From Firmicutes bacterium UBA6806 (GTDB lineage Bacteria; Bacillota; Clostridia; Peptostreptococcales; Acidaminobacteraceae): 64,000 nt of DNA. The stretch spans positions 124,001-188,000 of the forward strand of contig DKFC01000012.1 in NCBI GenBank assembly GCA_002452745.1, read 5' to 3'. A program made the translations under genes and the position numbers. The first letter of the stretch is position 1; the number at the start of each line of letters is the position of its first letter. The notes under the pieces were generated by a model, which saw only the letters and a list, made by a program, of their open reading frames with translations, was not told where the DNA came from and ran no database searches. Below are positions 51,597 through 59,723 of the stretch, piece after piece.

Positions 51597-51962
51597 ATGT
51601 TTACCACTGAAATGACAATCTTATTTCCACTGATACTTATCATTCTGGTGAGTTCACTAATGCTGATGGCTTTAATGGTTCATGATGGCGTACTGGAAAT
51701 AGACTTTAACAGCAAGTTTTATGAGACTCTTTATGGGATAACCGTAAACAGCGAATCTTCAATTGATTCAACAGCAATCAACATTAAGAGAAATATTCAT
51801 AGCAGGGTATTTACCAGCGATAAGGAAATTGTGGAAGTAACTCCATTTTACAGTTGGGAAGATGAGGAGACTTTCGAAAAGCACATTCAATATGAGCATC
51901 ACAATCCAAGAGTTTATCTCTTTGGAAAGTATGGGATAGAGCGTATCTTGAATTTAGAGTAA
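51597..51962 (+). CDS. TadE-like pseudopilin protein
   Basis: A 121-residue protein beginning MFTTEMTILFPLILIILVSS, a TadE-type start in which a Glu precedes a hydrophobic segment. The rest is a soluble domain with no family match that I know, containing VTPFYSWEDEETFEKHIQYE. ATG 51597 has GGAGGG upstream; the TTG at 51582 overlaps that site. It is the first of three genes for proteins of minor-pseudopilin type. TadE-like proteins are put into the membrane and help assemble Tad (type IVb) pili. Confidence 0.7.
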   Translation: MFTTEMTILFPLILIILVSSLMLMALMVHDGVLEIDFNSKFYETLYGITVNSESSIDSTAINIKRNIHSRVFTSDKEIVEVTPFYSWEDEETFEKHIQYEHHNPRVYLFGKYGIERILNLE

Positions 51963-51974
51963 AGGAAGGAAAAG

Positions 51975-53975
51975 ATGTGGACAGAAAAAAAACAGGACAA
52001 AGCAAAACAAAACGAAAGTACCAGAGGCAGCATCACCATTTTTCTTGTGATTGTCATTCCGCTCATATTGATTTCCTCCATTTTCATATACGATCGGATT
52101 CAAGTGAAACAGAAACAGAGTGCGGCGTTAAAACTGAGCATTGCTTGCAGTGAAGCTAGACTCTCAAGATACAATTCCTTTTTATTTGAGCGGTATGGAC
52201 TTTTGGCATATGTCAAGGATGACACCCTTGAAGAAACACTGCAAGAGGTCTTCAAAGAAAATAGAATGGAAGATGGTTTTGAAATTGAAATTACGGAACA
52301 GCTCTTGTCTGACCCCTCTAACTATCTCAAAGCGGTTAGAGAAGCAGCGCCCTCTGTTATTGGAGAGATTTTGGTAGATGAAATTATGTCTCAGCTGGAA
52401 CAAAATGAGAGCGTAATGAAAGCACAGAAGCTGATTAATGACAAAATACAACGGTACAACAAATTTGCAGAAAAAATTGAAAGGACTGATGCTTATGAGA
52501 CGCTGAAAATAATTGTTGAAACCAAGAATTCAGAGGAATTTCAAAACAAAATCAATCTTTTTAGAACGCAAATAGACCGTGGAACAAGCCGTTATTATTT
52601 AGAATATAATATTTTAAATGAAAGTGAATACGAAGCACTCCAAAAGATTGGAGACGATCCATTGGTGAGAGATTTATATACAGGGACATGGAGTCAAGAA
52701 CAATTACAGGGCATTAACGAGCAATTCTTAGATGAGACAAACGAGCTGTATAAAATTTATATTTCACTAAATGAAGTCAAGAACAAGATTTCTGCCAAAC
52801 AGAGACAAAAAGAGATTAATGACAGGAGTCTTCAACAGCTTTACAGGGTGATTCAAAGCCTGTATCAAATGGATCCCCTTCCGATTGAAAGTATCACTTA
52901 TTGCCAAGACGAAATTCAGAGACTGATAGAGGATGGAAACGTCATTGACGATGAACTGGATGTGTACTATGAAGATATGGAAACTATGGTCTATGATTTG
53001 ATTAAAGATAATAAGGAGAGTCAATCCATTATAGATGGACTCAAAGAACTGGGTGAAGCCTTAAAACAAATGGCCGTGTCAAAACTTGTCTTTGAAAACT
53101 TGACGCTTCCAATCAAAGCAGAAAATGAATACAGCGAATCAGAAGAGAACAACCGTGCTTTTTCTCAGGAGGCAAACTCGTTGCCGCTTAGAGACAAGGT
53201 TATGATTTGCGAATATTTAATGACCGTCTCCAAGAGCTTGGTTAATCAGAAGGTACGGAATTTCGATCCGCTGAATGTAAAAGATGGCATCAAGTATAAG
53301 ATTCACGGAGAAGTTGAATACCTACTGGGGCATTGGGAGAGCGATCTACAGAATTACCAAGAGGTATGGATTGAAATATATGCCATGAGGACAGGGTTTG
53401 ACCTCATTGGAATCTTAATGGATGGGGAAAAGCGAACAGAGCTGCTAGAATTGACGGCGGCGATTCCATATCCGTGGAACATCGTGGCTTACGGGGTATC
53501 ACTCACTGCATGGTCAGCCGGAGAAGGGCTTTATGACATGAAGCTCATAGAAGCTGGAAAAGGGGTTCACCTTATCAAGGCAAAAGATGAATGGCTGTTG
53601 AGTGCCAGTACTCTCTTTAGCGGCAACGTACTGGAACAGGTAAAAGAGGCGATTCCAAGAGAACTGCCAAGCACCGGAAATGGCAAAAAAAATAAAGACG
53701 AAAAAATATCTCATTTGGACACGACACTGTACTACCAAGATTACCTTAGACTCCTGTTGGTGGCGCAGGGACTTGACCGGACAATCCTGCGACATATGGA
53801 ATTGGTGGCTACTCAGATTGATAAGGATAGCAAGGAAGTCATGAGTCTTGAAGATATGTCTATAGGGCATAACATTACCATAAAGCGCACGTTTAACTAT
53901 CTCTTTCTAAATGAGCTCTCTCCGTTTGAAGTGGAATTCACAAATGGATATGATCAGCTTTTTCAGAACAACTAA
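51975..53975 (+). CDS. DUF5702 / TadG-like membrane-anchored protein
   Basis: A 666-residue protein: a short charged start with RGSITIFLVIVIPLILISS, one membrane segment (about 20-42), then a large extracellular part. The pattern SITIFL and LSRYNSFLFERYGLLAYVKD shortly after the anchor is typical of DUF5702 proteins next to clostridial Tad loci. Coiled-coil-rich stretches lie near 110-180 and 255-365. Strong AGGAAGG site 12 bases behind the previous gene. It may act as a TadG-like surface or scaffold protein; the function is not proven. Confidence 0.78.
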   Translation: MWTEKKQDKAKQNESTRGSITIFLVIVIPLILISSIFIYDRIQVKQKQSAALKLSIACSEARLSRYNSFLFERYGLLAYVKDDTLEETLQEVFKENRMEDGFEIEITEQLLSDPSNYLKAVREAAPSVIGEILVDEIMSQLEQNESVMKAQKLINDKIQRYNKFAEKIERTDAYETLKIIVETKNSEEFQNKINLFRTQIDRGTSRYYLEYNILNESEYEALQKIGDDPLVRDLYTGTWSQEQLQGINEQFLDETNELYKIYISLNEVKNKISAKQRQKEINDRSLQQLYRVIQSLYQMDPLPIESITYCQDEIQRLIEDGNVIDDELDVYYEDMETMVYDLIKDNKESQSIIDGLKELGEALKQMAVSKLVFENLTLPIKAENEYSESEENNRAFSQEANSLPLRDKVMICEYLMTVSKSLVNQKVRNFDPLNVKDGIKYKIHGEVEYLLGHWESDLQNYQEVWIEIYAMRTGFDLIGILMDGEKRTELLELTAAIPYPWNIVAYGVSLTAWSAGEGLYDMKLIEAGKGVHLIKAKDEWLLSASTLFSGNVLEQVKEAIPRELPSTGNGKKNKDEKISHLDTTLYYQDYLRLLLVAQGLDRTILRHMELVATQIDKDSKEVMSLEDMSIGHNITIKRTFNYLFLNELSPFEVEFTNGYDQLFQNN

Positions 53976-53996
53976 ATGGCATCTGGAGTATTAAAA

Positions 53997-54614
53997 ATGA
54001 AGCGGGATAAAAAAACAAAAAATAATAGAGGATCTGTTACGCTTGAAGCTACAATTTCTTTTTCAATTGCACTAGTATTGATTTTTTACCTGATAGGCAC
54101 CATGGTTTCAGTGACAATAAATGAAAAAATCAATGAAATTGCCTTAGAGATAACTGGTGAAATGCAGCTGTTGGGACTTCCCTTTATTGAAGATGAGAAC
54201 ATCATCGTACAAGTGGCAAAGACACAAATGTTTGAACAGTTGATCCTAAGCAGATTTAGAATGAGAATCAAAGAGGAGAATTTAAGCCCCTTTATCAAAG
54301 TAAATGGTTTGGAGAGCTCGCTGAAGTCAGATTTCCAGAGTGGTGGTACCATGATGTTCCACTTTTCCTATGACTTTAAGCTACCCACCCTCCTCAAAAC
54401 CCAAGAAATTGTCTACCCTTATATCGGGGTGATTCATGCAGATGGTCTCAAATTTGAAAGTACCGTTGTCTACAGGACAAATACAGGGAAAAAATACCAC
54501 ACGGGAGAATGTCAGCATTTAAGCCAGAGCAAAATTGCAATAGACCTTGAAGAGGCGAAGAAATTAAAACTTGGTGCTTGTAAACACTGCAATCCTCCCA
54601 AATCGGATGAATAG
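53997..54614 (+). CDS. TadE/F-like pseudopilin with C-terminal Ada-type zinc motif
   Basis: A 205-residue protein. N-terminus KNNRGSVTLEATISFSIALV with the Glu after VTL as in pseudopilins, a membrane segment (about 19-40), a soluble middle, and a C-terminal 45 residues with YHTGECQHLSQSKIAIDLEE and ACKHCNPP, the Ada-like/MBL-type zinc-binding motif seen attached to many clostridial exported proteins. ATG 53997 with GGAG eight bases upstream is preferred; ATG 53976 touching the previous stop lacks a ribosome site. The fusion of a pseudopilin start to a metal motif is notable. Confidence 0.72.
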   Translation: MKRDKKTKNNRGSVTLEATISFSIALVLIFYLIGTMVSVTINEKINEIALEITGEMQLLGLPFIEDENIIVQVAKTQMFEQLILSRFRMRIKEENLSPFIKVNGLESSLKSDFQSGGTMMFHFSYDFKLPTLLKTQEIVYPYIGVIHADGLKFESTVVYRTNTGKKYHTGECQHLSQSKIAIDLEEAKKLKLGACKHCNPPKSDE

Positions 54615-54724
54615 ACGAACTAGATAAATGCAGTCAGAAAATTGCAACAAGACAAATGCAAACGGCATGTCCAGACAGAGAGAGAAGAAAATCGCGTAGA
54701 CTAAACAGACGAAAGGATTGTAAA

Positions 54725-55324
54725 ATGATTCATGAAAAAACGCAGAAGCGCTACATTGTCAAAACAGTACCTCTGGAAAGAGCAGGCAGAGAACTGAGTA
54801 TTTTAAAGGCATTAAATGGAAATGGATACCCTTATTTGCTGGGGTATGAAATCGTCAACGGCGTAATGGAGATTAAGATGGCAGAAGTGGAGGGCACCTG
54901 CTTGGGAGAGACGAAGCTAGATGCGTATAATTGGATTGAGATTTTCAAAAGCCTCGTTCGAAAAATTGAATACCTCCATCAACAAAACATTCTGCACAGG
55001 GATATCAGCCCCAATAATATCATTATTGACAGTTGCCTAGAGCCCCACTTGATAGATTTTGGGAGCGCCGCGTTTCTCACTGGCATATCTGAGGAGACCG
55101 AAATTGTTGGCACGCTAAAATATGCTGCACCAGAAGCTGTTTTTAATCCAAAGGGCTATCGAGAGAGCAGTGACTATTATGCCCTTGCAAAAGTATTTTT
55201 GGAGAAACTGACGCCATACTATAATCATTTGCCGCCGACTTTTTTAGAATGCCTGTCGAAGTGTACGCAGATTATTCCAGAAAGGCGATGCAAGAATGGT
55301 GCAGAATTGCTTATGCTGTTGTGA
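54725..55324 (+). CDS. Short serine/threonine protein kinase-like protein lacking a glycine loop
   Basis: A 199-residue kinase domain. The ATP lysine is in RYIVKTVPL near residue 12, the helix-C Glu in GRELSILKAL, the catalytic loop HRDISPNNIIID near 95, the DFG in LIDFGSA near 113, and TLKYAAPEA near 130. The protein starts immediately before the lysine strand, so the glycine-rich loop is missing and no upstream frame supplies it. It may still bind ATP weakly or be regulatory. AAAGGA precedes ATG 54725. It follows the TadE-like genes; kinases are common beside clostridial Tad loci. Confidence 0.75.
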   Translation: MIHEKTQKRYIVKTVPLERAGRELSILKALNGNGYPYLLGYEIVNGVMEIKMAEVEGTCLGETKLDAYNWIEIFKSLVRKIEYLHQQNILHRDISPNNIIIDSCLEPHLIDFGSAAFLTGISEETEIVGTLKYAAPEAVFNPKGYRESSDYYALAKVFLEKLTPYYNHLPPTFLECLSKCTQIIPERRCKNGAELLMLL

Positions 55325-55419
55325 TTCTAAATATTAAAGCCTATTTTAATACAATCTTAATCAAAGGATGATATGATAAAAGCAACTATTTTAACTGGCA
55401 TCAGAAAAAAGGAGTGCAT

Positions 55420-57120
55420 ATGAAGGCCAAAATATCAGTTGCAATGAACTTTATCCTCATCATCTTATTGAGTGTATCTGTATTCTTCTTATGGCAGATT
55501 AACGAAAAATACCAGCGCTTATCTTTGACGCTTCTGAATCCAGAAGAGGGGCAACATAGAACTTTTGTCCAGGGACAGTGGTTGGAGGGGAAGAACTTTA
55601 TCGTTGAAGATGAAAGAGTCTTTTTATCTCTAAGTGCCTTCGAAGCTGCAATAGACAGCGAGGTGACACTCTCTGGAACTGGGCAGCGAATTTATGTGAA
55701 GGTAGCCAATATAAGACATGATTTTGAAGATGAAATGCTAACTCAATATATTGAAGCAAATTTAAATGATATCAACATCCCGCTCCTCTACAGGGAGTCA
55801 GTGGCTTATCTGGATATGGAATTAATTGAAAGGCTCTATCCTGTATCCCATCACTATTTTGCGGAAAGCGACAACCTGATTGTATTTTCAAACGAAGGCA
55901 TTCGGCGAGGTCGTATTTCACCGCAAACAGACAAGTATCAAATGGTCAATGCAGAGTACTTTAAGACCGACACATCTGCAAATGAAGAGAACCTTTGGAT
56001 TTTGACATCAGAAGCAAGCGAGCGAGACACCTCCTACTATGAAGCAGTGGATGAAACGGGAAAAATCGTGTACATCAAACGAGGGAAGGTCAGTGATCTA
56101 GGTGCCGTTACAGTGGAGCAATCTGAATTCAAATCGGTTGAATCTAAAGTAGCCCAGCCATTCAGCTTGACATTTGAAGTCATCGACCGGTATGAGGATA
56201 ATTTTAAGAAATCTAAGACTGCCTTTGATGAGGGCATCCACGTGGTTTCACCGACGTGGTTTAATCTCAACATAGAGGGCATCGTCATCAACAGTGCCGA
56301 TTATAACTATGTGAGGACTGCCAAACATCAGGGTGTGACAGTTTGGGGACTCTTTAAGAATAACTTCGACCCCAAATGGACTGAGTCATTGGTAAATTCA
56401 GAAGCATTTACAAAAAAAGCAGTGGCACAGATGCTTCTATACTCTGCAATTTATGATTTAGATGGCATCAACATCGACTTTGAAAATGTTTACTTGAAAG
56501 ACCAACGGGCATTGACGGCATTTGTAACCGAATTATCATCCGCAGGAAGTCGCCACGGACTGACTCTGAGCATGGATGTGACCAGACCGAAGGGCAGTGA
56601 TACGTGGTCAAAAGTCTATGACCGATCAGCCCTTGCAAAGCAAGTGGACTACATGGTGCTTATGGCCTATGATGAACACTGGGGATCAAGTCCAATTAGT
56701 GGTTCAGTGGCCTCGATGGGATGGACAGAAGACTCTATAACCATGTCACTGGAGGAGATTCCAAGAGACAAACTCGTACTCGGCATACCTCTTTACATGA
56801 GGGTTTGGCATGAGACACCTGTCTCTGGGAATAAGTATAAGAAAGTTGGCTCTCAGGCCATCACTTTGGCGGCTTATGACAAACTCAGAGATGAAAAAAA
56901 CCTCAGTCCCGTTTACGACAGTGATTCGGGTCAGTACTATACTGAGTACTTTGAGGGAAAAGACAAATACAGGATTTGGATTGAAGATGAGAGTGCTCTC
57001 TTAAAGAGATTGAATATGATGGACGATTACAACTTGCCAGGTGTGGCAACTTGGAGACGTGGTTTTGAAAGAAATGATACTTTCACTGTCATATTTGAGG
57101 CTCTTAAGTTGAAAAAATGA
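55420..57120 (+). CDS. Membrane-anchored GH18 glycosidase (YaaH/SleL-type)
   Basis: A 566-residue protein: N-terminal anchor (about 5-27), a beta-rich region (about 40-170) like a copper-amine-oxidase-N type stalk, a repeat-like linker, and a GH18 barrel from about 250. The active-site strand reads YDLDGINIDFEN with the catalytic Glu near 350; MAYDEHWGSSPISG and VLGIPLYMRVWHE are typical of the peptidoglycan-acting YaaH/SleL branch, and WRRGFE ends the barrel. It likely cuts N-acetylglucosaminyl bonds in wall or spore cortex. GGAG precedes ATG 55420. Confidence 0.88.
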   Translation: MKAKISVAMNFILIILLSVSVFFLWQINEKYQRLSLTLLNPEEGQHRTFVQGQWLEGKNFIVEDERVFLSLSAFEAAIDSEVTLSGTGQRIYVKVANIRHDFEDEMLTQYIEANLNDINIPLLYRESVAYLDMELIERLYPVSHHYFAESDNLIVFSNEGIRRGRISPQTDKYQMVNAEYFKTDTSANEENLWILTSEASERDTSYYEAVDETGKIVYIKRGKVSDLGAVTVEQSEFKSVESKVAQPFSLTFEVIDRYEDNFKKSKTAFDEGIHVVSPTWFNLNIEGIVINSADYNYVRTAKHQGVTVWGLFKNNFDPKWTESLVNSEAFTKKAVAQMLLYSAIYDLDGINIDFENVYLKDQRALTAFVTELSSAGSRHGLTLSMDVTRPKGSDTWSKVYDRSALAKQVDYMVLMAYDEHWGSSPISGSVASMGWTEDSITMSLEEIPRDKLVLGIPLYMRVWHETPVSGNKYKKVGSQAITLAAYDKLRDEKNLSPVYDSDSGQYYTEYFEGKDKYRIWIEDESALLKRLNMMDDYNLPGVATWRRGFERNDTFTVIFEALKLKK

Positions 57121-57192
57121 CAGATTAATTTCAAAAATGAATGATTTGATAAAAAAAGTTTCAAATTTAACAAAAAAATCACTTAAATTATA

Positions 57193-57221
57193 TTGCAATT
57201 CCACTGGAGATTCGCTATAAT
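57193..57221 (+). promoter_or_regulatory. Sigma-A promoter of the zinc-ribbon gene
   Basis: TTGCAA at 57193-57198, 17-bp spacer, TATAAT at 57216-57221. Leaves a leader of about 75 bases. Confidence 0.75.
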
Positions 57222-57301
57222 TATCTCAAGAAGAATAATTGTATACAATCATACGTTAATGCTAGTGGGCATTTAAAAATAATTTCAGTGAGGTGAATAT
57301 T

Positions 57302-57460
57302 ATGAAGAATGTTGTAAAGGGAAATCAATTCAAAGTAGATTATTGTAAAAGATGTGGCGATGAAAAGAAAGTGAACAAATTTGGTTTGTGCAAGGGCTGT
57401 GAAAACGAAGTGGATTATGAATATTCACTGATGTACGAAACAAAAACAAGAGAGCACTAA
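57302..57460 (+). CDS. 52-residue zinc-ribbon protein
   Basis: ATG 57302 after GAGGTG opens a 52-residue frame. The product has YCKRCGDEKKV and GLCKGCENEVD: two CxxC pairs 16 residues apart, a zinc-ribbon pattern, and a charged tail ending KTREH. It has its own consensus promoter and a strong terminator, so it is a separate, probably well-expressed gene. The family is unknown to me; a role in nucleic-acid or protein binding is possible. Confidence 0.75.
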   Translation: MKNVVKGNQFKVDYCKRCGDEKKVNKFGLCKGCENEVDYEYSLMYETKTREH

Positions 57461-57493
57461 ACTTAATATCGAACACGATTAAAGTAAAATGGC

Positions 57494-57527
57494 AAAAGTC
57501 CCAAAGGAATCCTTTGGGACTTTTTTT
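57494..57527 (+). terminator. Terminator after the zinc-ribbon gene
   Basis: AAAAGTCCCAAAGGA pairs with TCCTTTGGGACTTTT around a very short loop, followed by T. Confidence 0.92.
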
Positions 57528-57533
57528 CTGCCA

Positions 57534-57563
57534 TTGACATGCTGCGCCAACATTTGATACAAT
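57534..57563 (+). promoter_or_regulatory. Promoter of the ATP-grasp operon
   Basis: TTGACA at 57534-57539, 18-bp spacer, TACAAT at 57558-57563, directly after the preceding terminator. Confidence 0.75.
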
Positions 57564-57589
57564 TTTGATGATTTCAACGAGGAGGCGCT

Positions 57590-58801
57590 ATGAGAGAAGC
57601 CGTCATAACCGACGTTAGATATAGAATGACACTGACAGCGATTCGATCGCTGGGTAAGAAGGGAATCCCGATAACCGCTGTGGAGTTTGAGGATTCAGAA
57701 CCCGTTGAGCGAATGGGATTTTATTCAAAGTATGTGACCCACTGTCGAATTGTGCCAAACCCAAGTGTAGACGAAGAACTCTTTGTCAATGGACTCATGA
57801 CTATTGGTAAAGATATTTATTCAAGAACGGGTGAAAAGCCAATTCTCATTGTAACTGGCAGTAAGTCCATGGCAGTTCTCACTAAGAATTTTGTGAAACT
57901 GCTGCCCTATTATGAATTTAACTTGGTGGATTTAGAGACCTATTATGAAGCAAACAATACGTATAAGCTGTCCAAAATTGCGGAGATGGCGGAAGTTCCC
58001 TTTCCAAAGACGACGTTTTTAAAAGAGGATGAGACAATTTTTATGTTGTCGCAGAGGATTGCCTACCCTGTGGTCATTAAATATAGAGAAGGGGAGAAAC
58101 TGCCGCTTAAAGCCCATGAACGCTATAAGATTGTTCACAAGGCAGAGGAATTTGTCAATCACTATTCAATCATGCACAGCATCCAGCCGCAGCCCTTGGT
58201 TCAAGAGTACATTTCAGGAGCAGGCTATGGCGTTTCGGTGGTGTTTGACAGCAGTCATCGACCAGTGGAAATATTTTGTCATAAGCGTTTGAGGGAATAC
58301 CCAGTGAGTGGTGGGCCCAGCACATTATGTGAGAGTATTTGGGATGAGCGCATGGTGGGATATGCCATAAAACTATTGGCAGCTCTCAAGTGGAAAGGGT
58401 TTGCCATGGTGGAGTTCAAAGGAGACTTAAAAGGCGATTTGAGGCTCATGGAGATAAATCCGAGATTTTGGGGGAGCATGCCTCTCTCACTCATAGCAGG
58501 ATGCGATATGCCCTTTGCCTACTATAAATCTGCCATGCAGCTAAAAACCAAGCATCTTGGACACGCACAGTTTAGAAATCGGTATCGGCTTCACACGAAA
58601 ATGCAATATCTCGTTCAGGATACTTTGGCGACTATTGGCTACTTCAAGAAAGGCCATTACAATCCACTGATTTTAATTCGATTTATGATAGATATTCTCG
58701 ATCCACGGGTCAAAGACGGGTTGTTTACACTGGATGATGTTCAACCGGGGATTATGTACATTAGGCAAGCCCTATTTAATCGAAAGAAGAAGGCGCCATA
58801 A
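57590..58801 (+). CDS. ATP-grasp enzyme, carbamoyl-phosphate-synthase-like
   Basis: A 403-residue ATP-grasp protein. An N-terminal preATP-grasp domain (VITDVRYRMTLTAIRSLGKKG) with PILIVTGSK, the ATP-binding part with YPVVIKYREGEKLPLK near 160 and QEYISGAGYGVSV near 205, and the metal site in RLMEINPRFWGSM near 285. Such enzymes ligate an amine to a carboxylate, here of unknown identity. The operon partners, a PHP phosphoesterase and a polysaccharide deacetylase, suggest modification of an envelope compound. AGGAGG precedes the ATG. Confidence 0.85.
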   Translation: MREAVITDVRYRMTLTAIRSLGKKGIPITAVEFEDSEPVERMGFYSKYVTHCRIVPNPSVDEELFVNGLMTIGKDIYSRTGEKPILIVTGSKSMAVLTKNFVKLLPYYEFNLVDLETYYEANNTYKLSKIAEMAEVPFPKTTFLKEDETIFMLSQRIAYPVVIKYREGEKLPLKAHERYKIVHKAEEFVNHYSIMHSIQPQPLVQEYISGAGYGVSVVFDSSHRPVEIFCHKRLREYPVSGGPSTLCESIWDERMVGYAIKLLAALKWKGFAMVEFKGDLKGDLRLMEINPRFWGSMPLSLIAGCDMPFAYYKSAMQLKTKHLGHAQFRNRYRLHTKMQYLVQDTLATIGYFKKGHYNPLILIRFMIDILDPRVKDGLFTLDDVQPGIMYIRQALFNRKKKAP

Positions 58802-58860
58802 ACAAGAGGAAGGCCTTATCAACAAGTGGAAGACTCCCTCAACAAGTAAAGAGTTCATAA
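58801..58860 (+). repeat. Degenerate 20-bp tandem repeat between two genes
   Basis: Three units of exactly 20 bases start with AACAAG (58801, 58821, 58841). Units 1 and 2 agree in AACAAG-GGAAG; unit 3 keeps AACAAGT-AA. The array starts on the last base of the ATP-grasp stop codon. Confidence 0.6.
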
Positions 58861-58892
58861 TTATAGAATAGAGAAGCGAAAGGAATTGTTTG

Positions 58893-59723
58893 ATGAAGAT
58901 AGATTTTCATGTTCACTCTGCCTATTCGGAAGATTCTTTTCAGAAATTTGATGAGATTATTCAGCAGGCAGAACTCAGAGGGCTGGATGGAATTGTCATA
59001 CTGGATCACAACACAATAGAGGGAAGAGATGTGCTAAGTCAGTATTTGGACAGGCATTATGGTGAAATTCCAGTTGACGAAAGGCTTCTGGTGATTCGGG
59101 CGGGAGAGTATTCCACAGAAGAAGGGCATTTGGTCGTTATTGGACTAAAGACGCCGATTGAAGATGTGCTCAGTCTCTCTGGCAAGTGGTATGCCTGCAA
59201 AGATGTGGTAACCGAGGCCAAACGGCAGGGGGCAACCATTATACTTGCGCATCCTTACAGATGGAAAAAGAGACTTCCAAGTCAATGGCTTTTGGAACAA
59301 ATTGACGCAGTGGAGGTTTTCAATGGTCGGACTTGCTTTGTAAAGGGAAATTGGTCTGCCAATGAAAGAGCTGTTGAATTGGCAAAGAAGATGAATCTTC
59401 CAATAGTGGCAGGCAGCGATGCGCATTTGCCTAGAGAAATTGGGCGAAGCTATGTGACTTTTGACTGTGAGAGAGAGGCATTTGACCCGCAGAGACTCTG
59501 GCGATACAACTCAGAAGCCCACGGACATCTGGGACATCCCATCTACGAAGTCATCAGTCAGATTTATAAATTTTCAGTAAAAAAACAGTATGGTTCAATT
59601 CCCAAACAATTGGTTAAGGCTGTCTATGGCAGCTTGGTTTATCTTTATGCCCATATTGTCCCCTCGAAATTTCTCAGGGGAAAAGTTATGGTGTATCACG
59701 CAGCGGATGAGGAGCACAGATGA
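58893..59723 (+). CDS. PHP domain metal-dependent phosphoesterase
   Basis: A 276-residue PHP protein: DFHVHSAYSEDSF at the N-terminus, VILDHNTIEGRD, RAGEYSTEEGHLVVIGL, ILAHPYRWKK near 117, VEVFNGR and VAGSDAHLPREIG near 180. All metal ligands are present. It differs from the cluster PHP protein at 47829. AAAGGA precedes ATG 58893. Its stop overlaps the next start by 4 bases, so it is coupled to the deacetylase and probably acts on a phosphorylated intermediate of the same pathway. Confidence 0.88.
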   Translation: MKIDFHVHSAYSEDSFQKFDEIIQQAELRGLDGIVILDHNTIEGRDVLSQYLDRHYGEIPVDERLLVIRAGEYSTEEGHLVVIGLKTPIEDVLSLSGKWYACKDVVTEAKRQGATIILAHPYRWKKRLPSQWLLEQIDAVEVFNGRTCFVKGNWSANERAVELAKKMNLPIVAGSDAHLPREIGRSYVTFDCEREAFDPQRLWRYNSEAHGHLGHPIYEVISQIYKFSVKKQYGSIPKQLVKAVYGSLVYLYAHIVPSKFLRGKVMVYHAADEEHR

